NCBI GenBank assembly: GCA_023627715.1
Contig: JAMAHW010000144.1
Span: 1-52,223 of the forward strand
Direction: 5' to 3'
From: Periconia sp. R9002
Lineage: Eukaryota; Ascomycota; Dothideomycetes; Pleosporales; Periconiaceae
DNA: 52,223 nucleotides
Position 1 is the stretch's first letter, and every line of letters begins with the position of its first letter. The notes beneath the pieces were generated by a model, which saw only the letters and a list, made by a program, of their open reading frames with translations, was not told the DNA's origin and did no database searches. Positions 1-9,590 of this stretch are shown here, piece by piece. The position numbers and the translations under genes are program-made.

Positions 1-430
1 AAGTTAATAAGCTATAAAAGTCTAAATAACTATAGCTAAAAATAGAATAGTAGTATTTTTTATATTAAAAATTAGTATTTTTTTATAAATTTATAATAAA
101 ACTAAAATTTATAAGTAAAATATATTTTTAACTTATTTTAATAGGTAATTTTAATTTTATAATAATACTTTATATAAATATAAAGTTAAGTATATAGTAT
201 TAACTCTAGTAGATAACTAGCCTCTCTCTCTTTTATTTACTAATATAAGGGGTAATTATATAATTATTCTAATACTTAGTAGCTAGTAATTTAGTAGGTT
301 AACTATCTAGCTACTCTAAATTCTCTACTAAGAGTGTTAAGTTAAGGCTTAAGCCTTATAGGTAAAATAATATAGTATTTAGCCTTATTATAGCCTTTCT
401 TACTAACTAGGTTAGATAGGTAAGGTATAG
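1..430. repeat. AT-rich, TA-rich block, probable RIP-decayed repeat
   Basis: The first ~430 bases are almost entirely A and T with many TA steps and no usable reading frame, then composition switches abruptly to gene-like around 430-440. In Pezizomycotina such blocks are usually transposon relics mutated by RIP (C-to-T change that raises TpA). No transposase or LTR can be recognised, so the origin is inferred from composition only. Confidence 0.6.
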
Positions 431-578
431 CGAGATGGAAACAACTGGAAAGCCGCAGAAGCTAAGAAAACCTTGGCTATTAAATCTATAAATGTTATAT
501 AGTATCCATTAAACCCTCATTAATCTTAGTCAAACCATCTCTTTTACTTACTCTCAAATAATCACCAGCTACTGCATC

Positions 579-1556
579 ATGGGTGCCAATAGTCCACACA
601 TCCTCATCACAGGGGCTTCAGGATTCATTGGACAAGAGCTATCCGTTGCGCTTTTGAACGTTAACCCAAGTACTCGACTGACCATCACCGATATTGTCGA
701 GCCCCAAATCACAGGATCCCTCGAGAACCATGCAGCGCAAATACGATCAGTAAGGTCGGATTTAACAGACCGATCTGCAGTTACATCCCTTTTCTCGTGT
801 CAATATGACGCCGTCTACTGCCTTCATGGCTTAATGTCTGGAGGATCGGAAGCGAACTTAGATCTGGGGCTGCAGGTCAACGTTGACAGCCATCGGTTGA
901 TCCTCGATCATCTGCGGCGAGAATTCCCGGGTACGGTCGTGGTATTCCCCAGCTCGCTTGCGGTGTATGGACCTTCTGTTTCTGGGGAGAAAGTTTCCGA
1001 AAAGACATGTCCACTACCGCAATCATCGTACGGGGCTGAGAAACTGATTATCGAGACTCTCCTGAATGACTACTCAAGGCGCGGACTTATAGATGGAAGG
1101 ATTACTCGGCTACCAACGGTGATGGTTCGTCCCGGCGCTCCATCCGCGGCAGCTTCGTCTTTTGCCTCGGGCATCGTGAGAGAGTCCTTACGCGGGCAGA
1201 AGAATGAGCTACCTGTATCACCTGATCTGGAGATGTGGATTTGCTCACCAGCAACGGTTGTAAGGAATCTCGTGGCGCTTAAAGATATACCGAAGGATAA
1301 ATTCGGTACGTCCAGACTGGTGAATTTACCTGGAAAGACCATCAAAGTCCAGGATATCTTAGACGCCCTAGAGGCCGTTGGCGGAAACGAGAGACTGGCT
1401 CTTGTAGAGGAGAGGAGAGATCGAAAGGTCGAAGCGATAGTGAATAGCTGGCCAGCTCATTTTGACACCACAAGGGCGAGAGATCTAGGGATGAACGAGG
1501 ACACAAGCTTGATAGAGACGGTTCAGACGTTCGCTAGGAGTGAACATCTGCTGTAG
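579..1556 (+). CDS. NAD-dependent epimerase/dehydratase, D-erythronate dehydrogenase-like
   Basis: Intronless 325-residue short-chain (extended SDR) oxidoreductase. The Rossmann glycine motif GASGFIG is at residues 12-18, a catalytic-type Ser/Thr strand (SSLAVYG) at 125-131 and the YxxxK pair Tyr151/Lys155 (YGAEK) follow in the right order. The segment RLPTVMVRPGAPSAAASSFASG closely resembles the substrate loop of DenD-type D-erythronate dehydrogenases, which oxidise the 2-hydroxyl of four-carbon sugar acids with NAD+. Length matches that family (about 310-330). No targeting signal is visible, so it is probably cytosolic. It is the first gene after the AT-rich margin and sits apart from its neighbours. 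A general UDP-sugar-epimerase-like role is less likely but not excluded. Confidence 0.85.
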   Translation: MGANSPHILITGASGFIGQELSVALLNVNPSTRLTITDIVEPQITGSLENHAAQIRSVRSDLTDRSAVTSLFSCQYDAVYCLHGLMSGGSEANLDLGLQVNVDSHRLILDHLRREFPGTVVVFPSSLAVYGPSVSGEKVSEKTCPLPQSSYGAEKLIIETLLNDYSRRGLIDGRITRLPTVMVRPGAPSAAASSFASGIVRESLRGQKNELPVSPDLEMWICSPATVVRNLVALKDIPKDKFGTSRLVNLPGKTIKVQDILDALEAVGGNERLALVEERRDRKVEAIVNSWPAHFDTTRARDLGMNEDTSLIETVQTFARSEHLL

Positions 1557-1934
1557 ATAGAACAGGCGAATTGTTTTTAGGCAAGCACACATTATGAAAA
1601 TTCAACCCAACTCCAGTTGCTAAGAGGGGCTTGTATAAATCTGAGGGTCTTATAACTGAAATCGAGGTTGCCGACATTGAAGACACGGGCATTCCACCAC
1701 TTATATTGCGTTGCAATTAGGTACATTTTCTTCTTTCCCTACACACTACAGCGTTATATTCGCTTCCTGTGTACTTTTATTTTAGTTTAATTTGAGTTTT
1801 TGTCACTCGGTGTTTGTCTTTATCTCATTGTCTTTGGATCGCCTCCTTAAATAACAGAGTGTTATAACCCACTCCACCCGCTCTTTGTCCTATCTGACCT
1901 CCGTTACCTCTACTTTTTTAAGATTATCTCAGCA
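1557..1934. other. intergenic, nothing recognised
   Basis: Downstream region of the DenD-like gene and possible promoter of the fragment that follows. It contains T-rich and pyrimidine-rich stretches but no open frame or repeat that I can support. Confidence 0.5.
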
Positions 1935-2278
1935 ATGTATGCAAAAATTCATCACTTGGCGAACTTGCCACTCCACAAAGATGAGAAGCCGTACGAGCTA
2001 TGATAGCCTACAAATCCAGACCACGCCTTGAACAATTGCGTTTTCTAATCGGTTCCTTTCTGTTGATCGATCTTCCAGATGGACCTGTACGGACGCTTGA
2101 GATCGAATCTAAGGGCTTCATTTTTCTTGGAAACGATTTTCAGTTCATCGGCCGGCTCTTCAATCCAGCGGATGAAACATACAAAGGCTTTCAGTCTCTG
2201 GTGGCCAGCTACTTGGAGGAAACAGCCGCCCTATTAAAGGAGCATTTGGGAGCTACCACTGTTTACATTAATGATTGA
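1935..2278 (+). pseudogene. possible truncated remnant of a CmcJ/GA4-desaturase-like protein
   Basis: Two adjacent small frames: a 22-codon piece beginning at ATG 1935 and ending ...EKPYEL, stopped by a TGA that overlaps the ATG (2000) of a 92-codon frame. The pattern (short start, 'EKPYEL', then a strand ending in 'SKGFIFL', then 'YLEETAALLKEHLGATTVYIND') resembles the N-terminal third of fungal CmcJ-like/GA4-desaturase-family proteins. There the text would continue into the catalytic domain, but here a stop follows at once. The two pieces are in different frames. I read this as a decayed fragment; a genuine 92-residue protein starting at 2000 is the alternative. Family assignment is by eye and weak. 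Confidence 0.35.
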
Positions 2279-3390
2279 AGATTGAGCAACATATCCCTCT
2301 TATCTCACTTCTTATTTTGATGGAAAGGCTCAATTTATTTACTAGCTACGCCACGATCGGTCTCAAAGGCTTGAGATAAACTACTCGTTCGATTTTGCAA
2401 CCGATAACAGGTTGCGAGGTGGCAAACCGGCAAACATTGTACACTCCTGTCAGTGAAAAGCTTTGAAGTTAACACAATCAATTGCAATAATCCTAAATAT
2501 ATGTAGACGAGTCGTATGTTAGTGGCTATGAGACCGTACAAAGATATCTCACAAAAGGTAAGGCGGTTGAATTGAAGGAAAACGGGGTAAGGATTCATCA
2601 TTTTCAGTATGTGTCGACCTCAGAAAATATCAGGAAGAGTAGAAGTTAGCCATTCTTGAGTTTCTGGCGCCCGATAATACCTGTTGTCCGTGATGCGCCT
2701 ATGTCTTTTTGCGACAAGCTCTCCGCCCAAGTTGAGGATTTTGTTCCTTTCGACCGGGTTATGTCGGATAGAATGGGTGAGATGATGTATCTTGTACAAC
2801 GCCCGACACAGAGATGACATTGGCTATCTGAGCCTGTTGTGTTCGTTACGTGGGAATCCAAGATCTTTTCAGACCCAAAAGTCAATGATAAGAGATGTCA
2901 TAAATCCTCCAGACCGTTGCCTAACCTCTACATAACAGTCTGTGTGCCTCACTGCGCTTTCAACAACCCTACCAGACCAGATAAGAGTGTTCCTGCAGAA
3001 TTGTCGAAGTTTGTAAAATTGCAGTCACAAATGATTGAGAATTTGAGATTGGAAACTAATCTCAACAGCTCTTAGCTCAACAGAATCAATGTTTGCGATG
3101 TGCATCATTGTGCTAGCAAGTGAGGAAGCCATCCTATTATCTAGCGAGTTCAACACAGCCAATGAAAGTCTGAGAAGTGATTAAGAATCATTTCCGCAAA
3201 CTCAGGGGTCTCATACCCGACACGTCGCAATATCACTATTAGAAAATGGGCGAATGCCCAGTTCAGCTGCAATGCACAAAAGAACTACATAATGGAAGAG
3301 CAGTGTGTTAGATTAGAGCTATGTTGGCGAGCAAAAATAGTTGTTTAAGTTAACAAATGTCTTTTTTTTCTTCTTTACAACTACACTACC
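2279..3390. other. long intergenic stretch, no supported gene
   Basis: About 1.1 kb with only short, overlapping, unconvincing frames on both strands. No conserved motif, intron pattern or repeat was recognised. It ends in a T-rich run (about 3362-3370) directly before the 13-bp tandem repeat. Confidence 0.5.
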
Positions 3391-3672
3391 GCTAAGGATT
3401 ACCGCTAAGGATTACCGCTAAGGACTACCGCTAAGGACTACTACTAAGGATTACTGCCAAGGACTACCGCTAAGGATTACTACTAAGGACTACTACTAAG
3501 GACTACTACTAAGGATTACTGCTAAGGATTACTATTAAGGACTACCGCTATGGACTAGCGCTAAGGACTACTACTAAGGACTAGCGCTAAGGACTACTAC
3601 TAAGGACTAGCGCTAAGGACTACTGCTAAGGACTACTGCTAAGGACTACTGCTAAGGACTACTGCTAAAGTC
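3391..3672 (+). repeat. 13-bp minisatellite, about 21-22 copies
   Basis: A head-to-tail array with an exact 13-base period. Consensus unit GCTAAGGACTACT; unit starts fall at 3391, 3404, 3417, 3430 and so on to 3664. Units vary at a few positions (GATT/GACT, ACC/ACT/AGC, GCT/ACT/ATT), giving sub-types in local runs; the last four full units are identical. The array ends about 230 bp upstream of the aminotransferase start codon, so it lies in or next to that promoter. Not coding: 13 is not a multiple of three and stops are frequent. Confidence 0.95.
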
Positions 3673-3904
3673 TGTATAATGATATAGCGAATCCTTTGTC
3701 AGCCTTCCTCTTAGTAGGTATAGAGCTCACGTTGTTGTTGAATATAATTCATTTGTTAGGCTTTTAGTAGAGACTTTAGCTTCACTTGGCGTATTTAGGA
3801 GTAAAATTCTTTTGAACTTTGCGCGTTTGCTTTACGCCTTACACAGATAGCTTGTCTATGAAATACGACGAAACTCATCTTCCTGCACCAAACAACTCGA
3901 AAAC

Positions 3905-5335
3905 ATGTCTCAACTCAACCCGTACTCTCTCAATGGCTCCATAGATCCCGACAAGTCGCACGTCTTTCACAACAACCTTGCCGCTCAACCTCCCACTATC
4001 TTTGCTGGCTCAGGTTCCTACCTGACCATCGATGGAGTGCGTGTCCTCGATGGATGTACGGGTGCCGCCGTCGCCTGTATCGGCCATGCTAACCCTGACG
4101 TACGAGAGGCCGTAATAGAACAGATGTCTAAGGTGTCATATTGCCATACAGTTGCTTTTACAACCCCCATTGCGGAGCAACTAGCTCACACGATCTTAGA
4201 AGGAAACCCGTACGGACTGTGTCGGGCGTTCTTCTGCTGTTCAGGTAGCGAAGCCACGGATACGGCTCTCAAAATAGCCCGTCAATACTTCCTTGAAATC
4301 GGTCAGCCAGACAGAATTCACTTAGTCGGTCGTCGTCGGGCATTTCATGGAAACACCGTCGGCGCCTTGAGTGTGTCAAGCCACATCACAAGAAGAGGAC
4401 CTTTCGAGGGTGTCTTGACTCTCCCAAACGTGAGCTGGGTCAGCCCAACCTACGCCTACCGCGATCAACGAAAGGAAGAAACCGAGGAACAGTACGCCGC
4501 TCGTCTTGTCCAGGAACTCGACGACGAGTTTCAAAGGATCGGGCCCAAGAAAGTTATGGTCTTCGTATCCGAGCCCGTCGGCGGTGCCACGGCTGGCTGT
4601 CTCACTGCACCAAAGGGATACTACCAAGGTGCTCGCAAGCTTTGCGATAAGTATGGTATCCTCATGATCCTCGACGAAGTGATGTGTGGAAGCGGTCGCT
4701 CCGGCACTTTTTTTGCTTTCGAGCAAGAAGGCGAAGGCGTGTATCCGGATCTTCTTACCATGGGCAAGGGTCTAGGTGGAGGCTACGCACCCATTGGAAC
4801 TGTACTCGCCCACGAAAAGGTCATCAAAGGTTTCCAAAAGAATAGCGCCTATTTCGTGCACTCTCAGACATACCAAGCACACGTCGGAAGTTGTGCGGCC
4901 GCTCTCGCGGTACAAAAGGTTCTCAAGCGGGACAACCTCATTACACGCTGCGGAACCAAGGGCAAATGGCTCGAGGACGCACTTCGCTCGAAGCTCGGCG
5001 GTCGCAAGTACGTAGGAGATATCCGTGGTCGAGGTCTACTGTGGGGTGTAGAATTTGTGAAAGATAAGGAGACCAAGAAACCGTTTGATTCGGCTCTCAA
5101 CTTTACTTGGAGAATGGTGAACACTGCTTTGCGACGCCAGTTGTGTATTTACCCCGGCGCTGCAACTATTGATGGGACGAAGGGAGACCATGTGCTTATC
5201 GCTCCGCCGTACAACATGAAGGACGAGGAGTTTGATGAGATGATGGATATCTTGGTACAGACATATGATGAGGTTGAGAAGGAAGTGGATGGCCTCTCGG
5301 ATGGTCACGCGAAGTTGGCCATTGAGGCAGCTTAG
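3905..5335 (+). CDS. class III PLP-dependent aminotransferase
   Basis: Intronless, 476 residues. Fold-type I aminotransferase of subgroup III (the omega-aminotransferase / 4-aminobutyrate / diaminopelargonate group). Visible landmarks: the phosphate-binding SGSEA (about 113-117), FHGNT (147-151), the cofactor-ring Asp in ILDEVMCG (Asp257) and the Schiff-base lysine in MGKGLGGGYAP (Lys288). It would transfer an amino group from an amine or amino acid to a keto acid. The exact substrate cannot be read; the spacing of motifs fits bacterial- and fungal-type omega-transaminases. No mitochondrial presequence is evident. The 13-bp minisatellite sits just upstream. It neighbours several oxidoreductases, so a catabolic role is plausible. 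Confidence 0.92.
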   Translation: MSQLNPYSLNGSIDPDKSHVFHNNLAAQPPTIFAGSGSYLTIDGVRVLDGCTGAAVACIGHANPDVREAVIEQMSKVSYCHTVAFTTPIAEQLAHTILEGNPYGLCRAFFCCSGSEATDTALKIARQYFLEIGQPDRIHLVGRRRAFHGNTVGALSVSSHITRRGPFEGVLTLPNVSWVSPTYAYRDQRKEETEEQYAARLVQELDDEFQRIGPKKVMVFVSEPVGGATAGCLTAPKGYYQGARKLCDKYGILMILDEVMCGSGRSGTFFAFEQEGEGVYPDLLTMGKGLGGGYAPIGTVLAHEKVIKGFQKNSAYFVHSQTYQAHVGSCAAALAVQKVLKRDNLITRCGTKGKWLEDALRSKLGGRKYVGDIRGRGLLWGVEFVKDKETKKPFDSALNFTWRMVNTALRRQLCIYPGAATIDGTKGDHVLIAPPYNMKDEEFDEMMDILVQTYDEVEKEVDGLSDGHAKLAIEAA

Positions 5336-6293
5336 AAGTACAACGGATCACCTTCACCACGTCCTCTGATATAAATCAATTGAAATCTCGAGATCGTTAT
5401 ACGCGAACTAGCTTGTTGATTCTGCCACAAATTTCTGGAACGTGAGTTGATACAATGCCAGTGGTCATTCATGTGGATCCCTTGTGAAAAAATAATGCAC
5501 GTGAGCTTCTGAACCAGAACTTGGCTTTGAAACTGGGATCTGGGGTCGGTGGTTCTTCACTCACGCCACCATGCTAGGTTACGACTAGTCACATCCAGCA
5601 AATTCGGATCTGTTGCTGATATAGATCGATTCGTCGGCGTCTTGCCAAATCCTAACCCTAAGTATCCGTAGTCCTTATGAACGGATTTAAGTGGCAGAAC
5701 GCCGCCAGCTATGCATGTGCATTACTTAGCCATAAATCTAGGATCCACACTAGCTTCGTGATAAGCATGCTCGTTACGCAGTCTCTCGGAGGGACTGATT
5801 CCGTGTCTTTAGCGAGCAATGTGTTACTAGCACCTAGACATAGAACTGGGCCTAGATTGTATAGATCTCATCCTAGACTTACTTTTCTTATCAAATACCT
5901 CAAGGAATGAGGTATTATGCGAAGATTACCCTACTGCGCGAAAGATATGGAAGATTTCCTGCTAGACTCCAAGTGGTCATGTCTCCGAGCTACATTCAAG
6001 ACTCATACCTAGATGGTTACTTTGGGACGCACGGAGTGTCCCTTATAGGTGAGTCTATACGATACCTGGATCGACGTATGTAAGCTTCACGGATCTATGT
6101 TTTCTGTAGATTATAAATCTAAAATCCGACATAGCCGCAGGAATCCGAGTGCGAGATTAGGTGCCTATTAAAGTCCTGAACCTGCAGCTTGCGAAACGTT
6201 CTGATAAGAAGACAGACTCCGCGTGTTTGATCCCAACACGGTTAATTTTTATAGAGTTATATATTTCCGGTATACTTCAATCAAGCCATCATA
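5336..6293. other. intergenic stretch of ~950 bp, nothing recognised
   Basis: Between the aminotransferase stop and the FMN enzyme start. It is rich in TAGATC/CTAGG-like words but has no coherent frame, no tandem array and no match to the R1 or R2 repeats. The last ~60 bp (T-rich, ATATATTTCC near 6260) would be the FMN gene's proximal promoter. Confidence 0.45.
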
Positions 6294-7541
6294 ATGGCGA
6301 GCCGTCCCATACCTGCTCCCCTCATGTCAGAAGGCACCATGATTCTCAGCATGGACGACATCAAAAGTGCCGCCGATACAAACCTTTCACAAGCAGCCAA
6401 AGGTGCTTCAAGCCTATCTGTCCTCTTTTAGACTTGCTAACTGTTCTAGAATTCTTTAACTCTGGCTCCACGACCGAAGTAACTGTAAAGGAGAACACTT
6501 CCGCCTATCGCAAATACCGCCTCCGACCACGAGTTCTGGTCCCCGCAACGCACACATCCCCTGCGACGTCACTTTTTGGCTCAACTCTCGCCTTCCCTCT
6601 ATGCGCCGCACCAGCAAGCTTACAAGCCATGGCTCACCCTGACGGCGAACTAGCTACCAGTCGCGCATGCGCTCGCCGAGGAGTGCACATGGCAATTTCT
6701 AGCTTCGCGAACTATCACGTCAATGACATTCGCAAAGCCGGTCTAGAAGTCGGGCCAATCGAGCATATGATGCAAATTTACACCCTGCGTGACCGAGCGC
6801 TGCAGGAGCGCATGCTTAAGCGAGCAGAAGCTGCGGGGTGTAAAGCGTTATTCTTGACGGCGGATAGTCCAGTGATGGGGACTCGGTATATCGAGATCAG
6901 GAATGATTTCCGTACGCCTGAAGGGCTAGGATTTCCGAACGTGGAGATGGATAGTGAGATGATTCGGAAGGTAAAGTACGACAAGGGAGTTAATACTTTA
7001 ATTGATGATAAGCATGAGTGGAAGAGGGAGATTCCGTGGCTGAGGAGCGTGACTTCGATGGAGATCTGGATAAAGGGTGTTTTGACGGCGGAGGATGTGG
7101 AGATGGCGATAGAGTATGGGTGCGATGGAGTCGTGGTGAGTAATCATGGAGGTCGACAGCTGGATCAAGTGGTTGCTACAATCGATGCACTTCCAGAGTG
7201 TGTAAAGGCCGCCAGAGGGAGGATAAGGGTTCATGTTGATGGGGGAATACGAAGCGGAGCTGATATATTCAAGGCGGTCGCACTGGGGGCTGAATGCTGC
7301 TGGGTTGGGAGACCGGTGCATTGGGCTCTAGCAGTAAGTGTTATACATGCATGCTTGACATATCTGGTTTGCTAAAACGTCCTTTTAGTATGATGGCGAA
7401 AGAGGTGTAAAGAAGATGCTCGATATGCTGTATCACGACTTCAAGGCATGTATGCAATTGACCGGCTGTCGAAGGGTCGTGGACATCACCCCAGCCGCAT
7501 TAAGAACCCTCCACGCGCACGGTTCGATGGCCAGGCTGTGA
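6294..7541 (+). CDS. FMN-dependent 2-hydroxyacid oxidase/dehydrogenase
   Basis: Three exons (6294-6402, 6450-7333, 7389-7541) spliced in phase give 381 residues. Introns are 47 and 55 bp; the first carries a TGCTAAC branch site. The family is that of glycolate/lactate oxidase, mandelate dehydrogenase and flavocytochrome b2, which oxidise an L-2-hydroxy acid to the 2-keto acid using FMN. The start exon ends just before EFFNSGSTTE, the usual 'YYxSGAxxE' segment; RLRPRVLV follows. The active-site His and Arg are in SNHGGRQLD (about 267-275), and the FMN-phosphate loop is DGGIRSGADIFKA. There is no cytochrome b5 domain and no peroxisomal PTS1 end (the tail is MARL). The longer frame that begins at 6161 is ruled out because it reads through intron 1. 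Confidence 0.9.
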
Positions 7542-7688
7542 GCCAAAAAGCTTTTAATGGGAAGATCTCAGAAGATCTCTACCCAGGGGACTGCTCGGAA
7601 CAAGTCTCTTATTAAGTGGTTCCTGCGGAATGCGTCGTGATAGTCGTGCAGATATAATCGAGAAGAATGGACACTAAAACTTATTCAC

Positions 7689-7789
7689 CTGTCTTTTTTG
7701 TTTTCCGTTTTTATGTGTTTGATATATATTCCTCCTCCTTTTTGTATGGGTAGAGATAGCCCTTAGTACTATAGCGCTATAAACTATCT
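7689..7789 (-). repeat. dispersed repeat R2, copy 1 (inverted relative to copy 2)
   Basis: The reverse complement of this ~100-bp stretch matches 23222-23319 along nearly its whole length, including AGATAGTTTATAGC, TAGTACTAAGGGCTATCTCT and AACACATAAAAACGGAAAAC, with small indels between. No reading frame. It lies in the short gap between two convergent genes (the FMN enzyme and the FAD monooxygenase). Probably a decayed transposon end or MITE. Confidence 0.85.
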
Positions 7790-7806
7790 GACACTTATAC
7801 ATGGCG

Positions 7807-9216
7807 CTAAGTCTGACATAGTGGTGTTATTATACCGTCGGCAAGCTCCCTTTCAATAACTGCTCTCACGTCTGCAAATCTCTCTCTTGCATCATCTTCT
7901 GCATCAAATGGGTAAAGCCATCGATTCTGTATATCATTAGTCGACTAGCTATGATGACACCTACACTTGGACATACCTTAATTTTGACGTCCTCTGGATC
8001 GATGTCTTTGTCATCATCTACTTCTTTCAAGCAGTTATGCCAACGATCTCTCAGATCTTCACCATTAGTCTGGCTAGCTCTAGTCCTTTGGAATCTCAAC
8101 TTTTCATAACATCTCGTAGCGATTCTGACATCTTCTTTTCTTTCCACCAATACCAGACATACAGCCAGTACCCCGGCGCTCTCGACAGCCTGACTCGCAC
8201 CCTGAGCAGAGGTGGGCAAATGCGCGTGACAGCTATCTCCCAACAACGCTATACGATGACTTTTAGGACTCACCCATGTACTTAGAGGTTCCCGGTAGCA
8301 TATCTTCCAGTCCAAACACTTCTCCGTCGCCATGATTATCCCCCTGATGTCAGGGTCTATTGTCTTCACCAGCCTCCTCACTTCTTCCATATCCCCAGGC
8401 TGAAACCAACTCTCTGGCACGTCTCCATCATCTTTATGCGTCAATATCCAATTGAATTCTTCACCACCTCTGAGGGTATTCTGTACAAGGTGTAGATCCG
8501 GGCCAATCCAGAAATTCACACAATCCTCTTTCATGTACTTGTTCAGCCTCTCGTTCTCTCGTTGTTCCTTCGTCGGTCGAAAGAATGCTCGAAAACAAGC
8601 ATAACCCGAGCTAATAGGATCGTCCCGCATTCCCAGAACGAGTGGCCTCGCAAGGCTTTTAATCCCATCGACGGCAACAATAATGTCAGCACTCAGTTTC
8701 TCCCCCGATTTCAACGTCACGCTTGCCTGGGGGTCCACATCCTCATAACCCACAACTTCACACCCCATACGAACCGGGATCCCCCTTCTCCTCACCCACT
8801 CAAGGAAAACATCGTGATAATCCCCACGATGACCGATATACCCCGCCATATCCATCAATGGCTGCGTCGCAAGCTCTTTTCCATCGCTCCATCGTCGGAT
8901 TGTCATATTGGTAGCTTGGTTGCCTATGCGCTTGATCTCGTCTGTCTCGCAGCCCCATTTTTTCAGCAGCGTGAAGGCGTTTTCGCCTAGACCTAGCGAG
9001 TCGCCGAGGCGGGTGAAGGCGCGCACTTTGTCGAGGACGCAGAGGACATGGTGGCCGTGGTGGTGGAGAGCTAGAGCAGCAGCGCAGCCGCCGAGGCCAG
9101 CGCCGACGACGATCGCTATGTGATGGTAAGTAAGAGACCTTTAAGAATGGCTGATGTGGTTTACCGGTAAGAGGCGGGTTATGGGGTGATCGCAGGGGCT
9201 CGTACTTCAACGCCAT
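7807..9216 (-). CDS. FAD-dependent monooxygenase, salicylate/phenol-hydroxylase type
   Basis: Minus strand, three exons: 9216-9165, 9115-7977, 7926-7807 (introns 49 and 50 bp), 436 residues. Group A flavoprotein hydroxylase: the dinucleotide-binding GAGLGG is at residues 22-27 once intron 1 is removed, the DG motif (AVDGIKSLAR) near 167 and the GD motif (LLGDSCHAHLPTSAQG) near 310. Intron 2 removal replaces a frame-shifted tail with NRWLYPFDAE..., the usual C-terminal turn of this family. Such enzymes hydroxylate aromatic acids or phenols with NAD(P)H and O2. Start taken at the first ATG (9216); the frame stays open to 9273, but the codon there is GTG and the preceding TTTTAATCCAG could be a 3' splice site, so an extra short 5' exon is possible. 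It lies tail to tail with the FMN enzyme. Confidence 0.88.
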
Positions 9217-9590
9217 TGGTGCAGCTTCTCCAACTTCAAAAGCGCTTTTGTTGGTAAAGGAGGGAGTGATCACTGGATTAAAATAATATCAAATTATTTA
9301 AATTCAACGAGTGAGTGAGCATAACAACCAGTCACCAAAAAGGAAATTTATGTGGGCGGAACGATCCGCATTTCCCCGCGTTTTCTGGACTGCTGGATAC
9401 AGGAGGGGCCGCGATGTTCACGCAGGGATGATGCATGTGGGGCCATCAACACGGGCAATCAGCCAAGAGGGACAAGCTGGGAGGATTGAATCTGTGGTGA
9501 TGTTGCGAGTGACGATTATACTTAAATAAGCTGGCCTTAATCAATGATGACTACTAGAACGAAAAATCACCTGCATTTCGGTGCCTACGG
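9217..9590. other. intergenic, upstream region of the FAD monooxygenase
   Basis: About 370 bp between the monooxygenase start and the end of the oxidase gene, both on the minus strand. It holds an A/T-rich patch near 9280-9305. No second gene is supported. Confidence 0.45.

Noticed and set aside
5641..5670. Telomere-like CCTAACCCTAA
   Set aside because: A single occurrence inside unique sequence, not an array; no interstitial telomere is supported.
6161..6293. Longer N-terminus for the FMN enzyme starting at 6161
   Set aside because: It reads through a clear 47-bp intron and gives residues unlike the family; the spliced start at 6294 restores the consensus.
9217..9273. Upstream extension of the FAD monooxygenase to 9273
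   Set aside because: The codon at 9273 is GTG, not ATG, and the preceding TTTTAATCCAG resembles a splice acceptor; the first ATG at 9216 gives the usual short lead before the GAGLGG motif.
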